In this document: in pieces, positions 60,884 through 64,000 of the stretch
Layout of the letters: every line of letters begins with the position of its first letter
How positions within the stretch are numbered: position 1 is the first letter of the stretch
Notes under the pieces: model-generated
What the model was told of the DNA's origin: nothing
Seen by the model: only the letters and a program-made list of their open reading frames with translations
Databases searched by the model: none
From: Geobacter sp.
Lineage (GTDB): Bacteria; Desulfobacterota; Desulfuromonadia; Geobacterales; Geobacteraceae
Direction: 5' to 3'
DNA length: 64,000 nt
Assembly (NCBI GenBank): GCA_016177775.1
Contig: JACOUQ010000019.1
Coordinates: forward strand, 41,882 to 105,881
Program-made: the position numbers and the translations under genes

Positions 60884-60936
60884 GCAGACCTGTGTGTCTG
60901 CCCAGATAGGGCGAACACACAGGTTCGCTCCTACTC
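60884..60936. repeat. Inverted-repeat element touching the end of the M16 gene
   Basis: GGGGCAGACCTGTGTGTCTGCCC and GGGCGAACACACAGGTTCGC form two adjacent hairpins. The element lies between two convergent genes and reaches the stop codon of the M16 peptidase gene. Confidence 0.6.
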
Positions 60937-62220
60937 ACCGATTTTATATGCTTTAAGCAGTTTCTCCGCCTTCTTCCTTGTCGCCGCGCTCCACGGCCCC
61001 ACAGCCACCAGGTTCAGCCGCTCGGGGGCGAAGATCATTCTTGCGGTTTCCCTTAGATATTCGGCGGTCACGGCCGATGCCTCGGTCTGCTCCTCCTCGA
61101 TGCTCCGCACCAGTCCCACCAGTTCCCCCCAGCTGTAACGGTTCGCCAGGTCATAGGCCGAGTCCCGACTGTACTCCAGGTCATACAAATATGACTGCTT
61201 CACCCGTGCCAACTCGTCGTCCGGCACCAGTTCCTCGGCCAGGCGGCGGGTCTCCCGCAGCACCTCTTCCACGGCAACGGCCAGGTTCCCCTCGGCTGTG
61301 GAAAGATCTACGGCGAAGGCACCGGCGTCGTCGAAGGCAGCGATGCTCGCATCCACGGAGTAGACGATCCCCAGTTCCTCGCGCAGCCGCATGTGCAGGC
61401 GCGAGCTGCCGCCACCAGCCAGGATGCGGCGGAGCAGCCTCACGGTCATGAGCCGCTGGTCGGGTCGCGGAATGGCGCGGAAGGCGAGCTGCAGATCGGT
61501 CTGGCTGTCGGCATCCTTTACGAAAAGGGCCTGTGGCGCCTGCTGGCGGTCGGATGCCGAAGCGCCTGCCGGGGGAGTAGTTCCCTGCCAGGTGCCGAAG
61601 ACGGCCTCGGTAGCGGCGAATATCTGGGCTTCGCTCACCTGTCCCGCGACCGCCACCACTGCATTGCCAGGCACGTAATAGCGCTCCAGGTGGCCGCGCA
61701 GATCAGCTTCGGCGAAACCGGCGATGGTGGAGAGATACCCGACGGTCGGCACCCCCAGGGGATGGTCGGGCCAGAGGAGGCGGCTCGCCAGATTGTCCGG
61801 ATTGACCTCCTCCCCCTGTTCGTTGATGTCCTCCAGTGCCTCCTCGGTGATGATCCGCTTCTCGACCTCCAAACCCTGGAGGGTGGGGCGCATGAGCATG
61901 GAGGCGAACAGGGCCAACCCTTCAGCCACGAGGGATGGATGGACGCGGGAATAGAAGCAGGTAGTTTCCGAGTCGGTGGCAGCGTTGACACTGCCGCCTA
62001 TTGCCTCGAATGCCTGCTCCAGGTGGAGGGTGGTGGGGTAGTCGCTTGTCCCCCGGAACAGCATGTGCTCCAGGAAATGGGATAGGCCGGCCTTGTCCTG
62101 CGGGTCGTTTCTCCCCCCAGCCTTGATGTAGATGGCAATCTCGGCGCTGTGCAGATGAGGCATCTCAATTGCCAACACCCGCAGGCCGTTGGCAAGGGTG
62201 GTTTTGCGGCATTGGATCAT
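60931..62220 (-). CDS. M16 family zinc metallopeptidase
   Basis: A 429-residue processing-peptidase-like enzyme. The inverted zinc motif HFLEH (in GLSHFLEHMLFRGT) is near the N-terminus with the distal Glu in RIITEEALEDINEQGEE. It begins MIQCRKTTLANGLRVLAIEMPHLHSAEIAIYIKAGGRND, typical of bacterial PqqL/YmxG-like members. Residues about 180-410 form the second M16 domain (LVPDDELARVKQSYLYDLEYSRDSAYDLANRY). ATG 62220 fits the family; an in-frame start 66 bases upstream adds unconserved residues. Cytoplasmic or periplasmic location is not decided by the sequence; no signal peptide is seen from this start. Confidence 0.92.
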   Translation of the reverse strand: MIQCRKTTLANGLRVLAIEMPHLHSAEIAIYIKAGGRNDPQDKAGLSHFLEHMLFRGTSDYPTTLHLEQAFEAIGGSVNAATDSETTCFYSRVHPSLVAEGLALFASMLMRPTLQGLEVEKRIITEEALEDINEQGEEVNPDNLASRLLWPDHPLGVPTVGYLSTIAGFAEADLRGHLERYYVPGNAVVAVAGQVSEAQIFAATEAVFGTWQGTTPPAGASASDRQQAPQALFVKDADSQTDLQLAFRAIPRPDQRLMTVRLLRRILAGGGSSRLHMRLREELGIVYSVDASIAAFDDAGAFAVDLSTAEGNLAVAVEEVLRETRRLAEELVPDDELARVKQSYLYDLEYSRDSAYDLANRYSWGELVGLVRSIEEEQTEASAVTAEYLRETARMIFAPERLNLVAVGPWSAATRKKAEKLLKAYKIGE

Positions 62221-62310
62221 TAGATATTGTGACTCCGAAAGGGGGATTTTGCTGGGAACCTTAGCGGAAAGGTGAGGGAATGTCAAAAGGTTTGGGTGAT
62301 GGTCGAGTGC

Positions 62311-62748
62311 TCAGGCAGATACGACGCTGATTCGGTCCCCCGGCTTCACCACTCCGCCGCGGAGGACGCGGGCGAAGATTCCCTCCTTCGGCATAACGCA
62401 GTCACCGGCCTGGTGGTAAATGGCGCAGCGGGTGTGGCACTCCTTGCCGATCTGGGTCACTTCCAGCAGGGTCGCGCCGATTTCCAGCCGGGTGCCGACC
62501 GGCAGGGTCGGAAGCTCGATCCCCTTGGTAGTAATGTTCTCGGCGAAGTCGCCGGAGTCCACGTCCAGCCCCATCTGCCGCATCTTCTCGATGCTTTCGG
62601 CCGCCAGCAGGCTCACCTGCCGGTGCCACTCGCCGGCATGGGCATCACCGACAATGCCATGATTCTCGCGAAGCTCCACCGATTCCACCGGCTTCTTCCT
62701 CTCGCCCTTTTTTTCACTTATGCAGACTGCGACAACGCTTGCTTCCAT
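62311..62748 (-). CDS. MOSC domain protein
   Basis: A 145-residue MOSC domain: VVAVCISEKKGERK, GIVGDAHAGEWHRQVSLLA, DFAENITTKGIELPTLPVGTRLEIG and IGKECHTRCAIYHQAGDCVMPKEGIFARVLRGG, with a conserved Cys (ECHTRC) that in MOSC proteins can carry sulfur or contact molybdenum cofactor. It follows moaA on the same strand, which supports a role in molybdenum cofactor maturation or use. The Shine-Dalgarno-like GGGGG before the ATG comes from a heptamer array. Confidence 0.9.
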   Translation of the reverse strand: MEASVVAVCISEKKGERKKPVESVELRENHGIVGDAHAGEWHRQVSLLAAESIEKMRQMGLDVDSGDFAENITTKGIELPTLPVGTRLEIGATLLEVTQIGKECHTRCAIYHQAGDCVMPKEGIFARVLRGGVVKPGDRISVVSA

Positions 62749-62758
62749 GTTTACCCCC

Positions 62759-62786
62759 GATCCCCGATCCCTGGTCCCTGGTCCCC
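62759..62786. repeat. Heptamer array between moaA and the MOSC gene
   Basis: GATCCCC, GATCCCT, GGTCCCT, GGTCCCC: four 7-base units. The unit is the complement of the GGACCGG-type array at 21-50. It fills the gap between the two genes. Confidence 0.85.
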
Positions 62787-62790
62787 GCTT

Positions 62791-63774
62791 TCATCCCCCC
62801 ACCTTCGACATGTCGAACGGCCTGTGGCCGGCTTCTCCCGGAGAAAGGCGGTGCCTTGCCTCCTTGCCGCTGACGATGTCGCGCAGGAGCTTTTCCAGCC
62901 CTTCACTGTCGGAAGCGCGCAGAAGCGGCTTCAGGTCGGTTGCCGATTCGGAAAAGAGGCATCCCTTGACCATGCCGGTGGAGGTGATTCTGATCCGGTT
63001 GCACTCCTCGCAGAAGTGACCGAATACCGGGGTTATGAAGCCCAGCGTCCCCGCCGCTCCCTCTATCCGGAAATCCTTGGCCGGCCCGGCAAACTCTCCC
63101 TTGTCCATGGGATTGAGCCGGAAGCGGGCGGCGATCCTCTCCAGGATATCCTGGCCGGAGACGGTCTGGTTTTGCCAATCATTTGCACCGGCAGTGGGCA
63201 TGTACTCTATGAACCGGACCGAACATGGCCTGTCCAGGGTCATGGCCGCGAAGTCAACGATCTCGTCGTCATTCACCCCCCGCATCACCACCATGTTGAT
63301 CTTGACCGGCGGGAAACCGGCCCGTCCCGCCGCTTCGATCCCGGCAAGGACCCTTGCCACGTCTCCACCACGGGTGATCTCTGCGAATTTGGCGGGCTGA
63401 AGGGAGTCGAGGCTGATGTTAAGCCTCTGGACCCCGGCGGCCTTCAGCCCCTCCGCCATTTCCTCCAACAAAAGGCCGTTGGTGGTCAGCACCAGGTGTC
63501 TAAGGCCGGGGATTTCCGCCAGCCTGGCAAGGAACTCCACAATTCCTTTCCGCACCAGTGGCTCCCCCCCGGTCACCCTGATCTTCTCCACGCCTAGTGA
63601 TACCGTGATCCGGGCAAGCTCCAGCAGCTCCTCGTAACTGAGGATATCCCCATGGGACACCTGCGGCACTCCATCGGCCGGCATGCAGTAGACGCAGCGC
63701 AGGTTGCACCGGTCGGTGACCGAGAGGCGGAGGTAGTTGATCTGCCGACCGTATGAATCGATAAGTTTAATCAC
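62791..63774 (-). CDS. moaA: GTP 3',8-cyclase MoaA
   Basis: A 327-residue radical SAM enzyme that starts molybdenum cofactor synthesis from GTP. The radical SAM cluster is CNLRCVYC (C23, C27, C30), followed by IRVTGGEPLVRKG; the second [4Fe-4S] site is C255, C258 and C272 (FCEECNRIR; GMVKGCLF). The protein ends in Gly-Gly, the tail needed for activity. GTG 63774 is chosen because it gives the usual LIDSYGRQINYLRLSVTDR start and has AAGG 8 bases upstream; ATG 63798 is possible but lies in a repeat. It is cotranscribed with the MOSC gene. Confidence 0.93.
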   Translation of the reverse strand: MIKLIDSYGRQINYLRLSVTDRCNLRCVYCMPADGVPQVSHGDILSYEELLELARITVSLGVEKIRVTGGEPLVRKGIVEFLARLAEIPGLRHLVLTTNGLLLEEMAEGLKAAGVQRLNISLDSLQPAKFAEITRGGDVARVLAGIEAAGRAGFPPVKINMVVMRGVNDDEIVDFAAMTLDRPCSVRFIEYMPTAGANDWQNQTVSGQDILERIAARFRLNPMDKGEFAGPAKDFRIEGAAGTLGFITPVFGHFCEECNRIRITSTGMVKGCLFSESATDLKPLLRASDSEGLEKLLRDIVSGKEARHRLSPGEAGHRPFDMSKVGG

Positions 63775-63798
63775 CGGATTTACCTTAAATATTGCCAC

Positions 63799-63832
63799 AA
63801 AGCCACGGAGACTCAGAGGAAAAACCCAGAAT
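63799..63832. repeat. CCACGGAGACTCAGAGG-type array
   Basis: GCCACAAAGCCACGGAGACTCAGAGG: imperfect 8-9 base units of the same family as 34053, directly upstream of moaA. Only one arm is seen. Confidence 0.5.
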
Positions 63833-63861
63833 CGTGCTTTGAGGTTTCAAAAAATACAAGA

Positions 63862-64000
63862 GGGGTAGCTAGTTAGCTCCTCCTGAGATATACTAAACAT
63901 ATCCATCTTTGGTGAGGAGGGATATGTCGATAGACAAGAAAAGCTTACCAAGCACGCACCGAAAATTTGTACAACAGTTCCAAGATGATCAGGCATGTGC
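63862..64000 (+). mobile_element. Left end of an IS1595-type insertion sequence (cut by window edge)
   Basis: The plausible left end begins with GGGGTAGCTAGTTAG at 63862, about 60 bases before a transposase start. The base of the call is the encoded N-terminus, not a confirmed inverted repeat; the right end is outside the window. Confidence 0.45.
63924..64000 (+). CDS. Partial transposase, IS1595-like
   Basis: ATG 63924 has GAGGAGGG just upstream. The 25 residues visible (MSIDKKSLPSTHRKFVQQF, then QDDQACA) resemble the N-terminus of IS1595/ISXO2-type transposases, where a segment like FxDDQAC precedes a zinc ribbon. The gene runs out of the window, so the DDE catalytic domain cannot be checked. 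Confidence 0.55.
   Translation, partial: MSIDKKSLPSTHRKFVQQFQDDQAC

Overview
The window looks like chromosomal DNA of a Geobacter-type bacterium (Geobacteraceae/Desulfuromonadales). The evidence is indirect but consistent: a pair of genes matching the soluble NADPH-linked Fe(III) reductase SfrA/SfrB, a six-heme and an eight-heme c-type cytochrome, a fused homocysteine methyltransferase/methylenetetrahydrofolate reductase, a full cobalamin-tail gene set, many PAS/GGDEF/histidine-kinase proteins and a sigma-54 activator fused to an [FeFe]-hydrogenase-like sensor. No rRNA, tRNA or CRISPR array was seen.

Layout. 0-13 kb: cobalamin genes (cobQ, cbiB), an M29-type peptidase, a hexaheme cytochrome, coaE, an IclR regulator, a universal stress protein, a DedA protein, the Met/folate fusion enzyme, a degenerate GGDEF protein, nikR and a cobD-type threonine-phosphate decarboxylase. 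13.6-18.3 kb: sfrB-sfrA. 19-23.6 kb: an ElbB-like protein and a two-component pair. 23.7-27.2 kb: a likely nitrogen-oxide / iron-sulfur stress island (hemerythrin, DUF1858-type protein, ferritin-like protein, hydroxylamine-oxidoreductase-like octaheme cytochrome). 27.2-32.3 kb: an IS4-type transposase remnant, then treY-treZ (trehalose from glycogen). 32.4-43.3 kb: prfC, DoxX, TatD, DUF1847, a PAS protein overlapping a RIC/ScdA repair protein, a small HTH operon, a TIM-barrel isomerase, a K+ channel with RCK domain, a GntR regulator and selA. 43.5-56 kb: ispD, ispF, glnS, a complete six-gene chemotaxis-like operon, and cysS. 56-59 kb: a ribbon-helix-helix protein and the hydrogenase-like sensor/sigma-54 activator, flanked by related palindromes. 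59-64 kb: a transglutaminase-like protein, an M16 peptidase, a MOSC protein, moaA, and the left end of an IS1595-type element cut by the window edge.

Structure outside genes. The intergenic DNA is unusually rich in small repeats: (1) short tandem arrays with a strict 7-base period but different unit sequences, one of them inside the cobQ reading frame; (2) 8/9-base-period arrays of the CGGAGA type, often in facing pairs that can fold; (3) several families of GC-rich palindromes.

The most promising regulatory observations are a 15-bp palindrome overlapping the promoter of the GntR regulator at 41.1 kb that recurs with one mismatch upstream of sfrB, and TGTG-N10-CACA palindromes on both sides of the hydrogenase-like sigma-54 activator. 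All functional names are from reading the translated sequence by eye; no database search was run.
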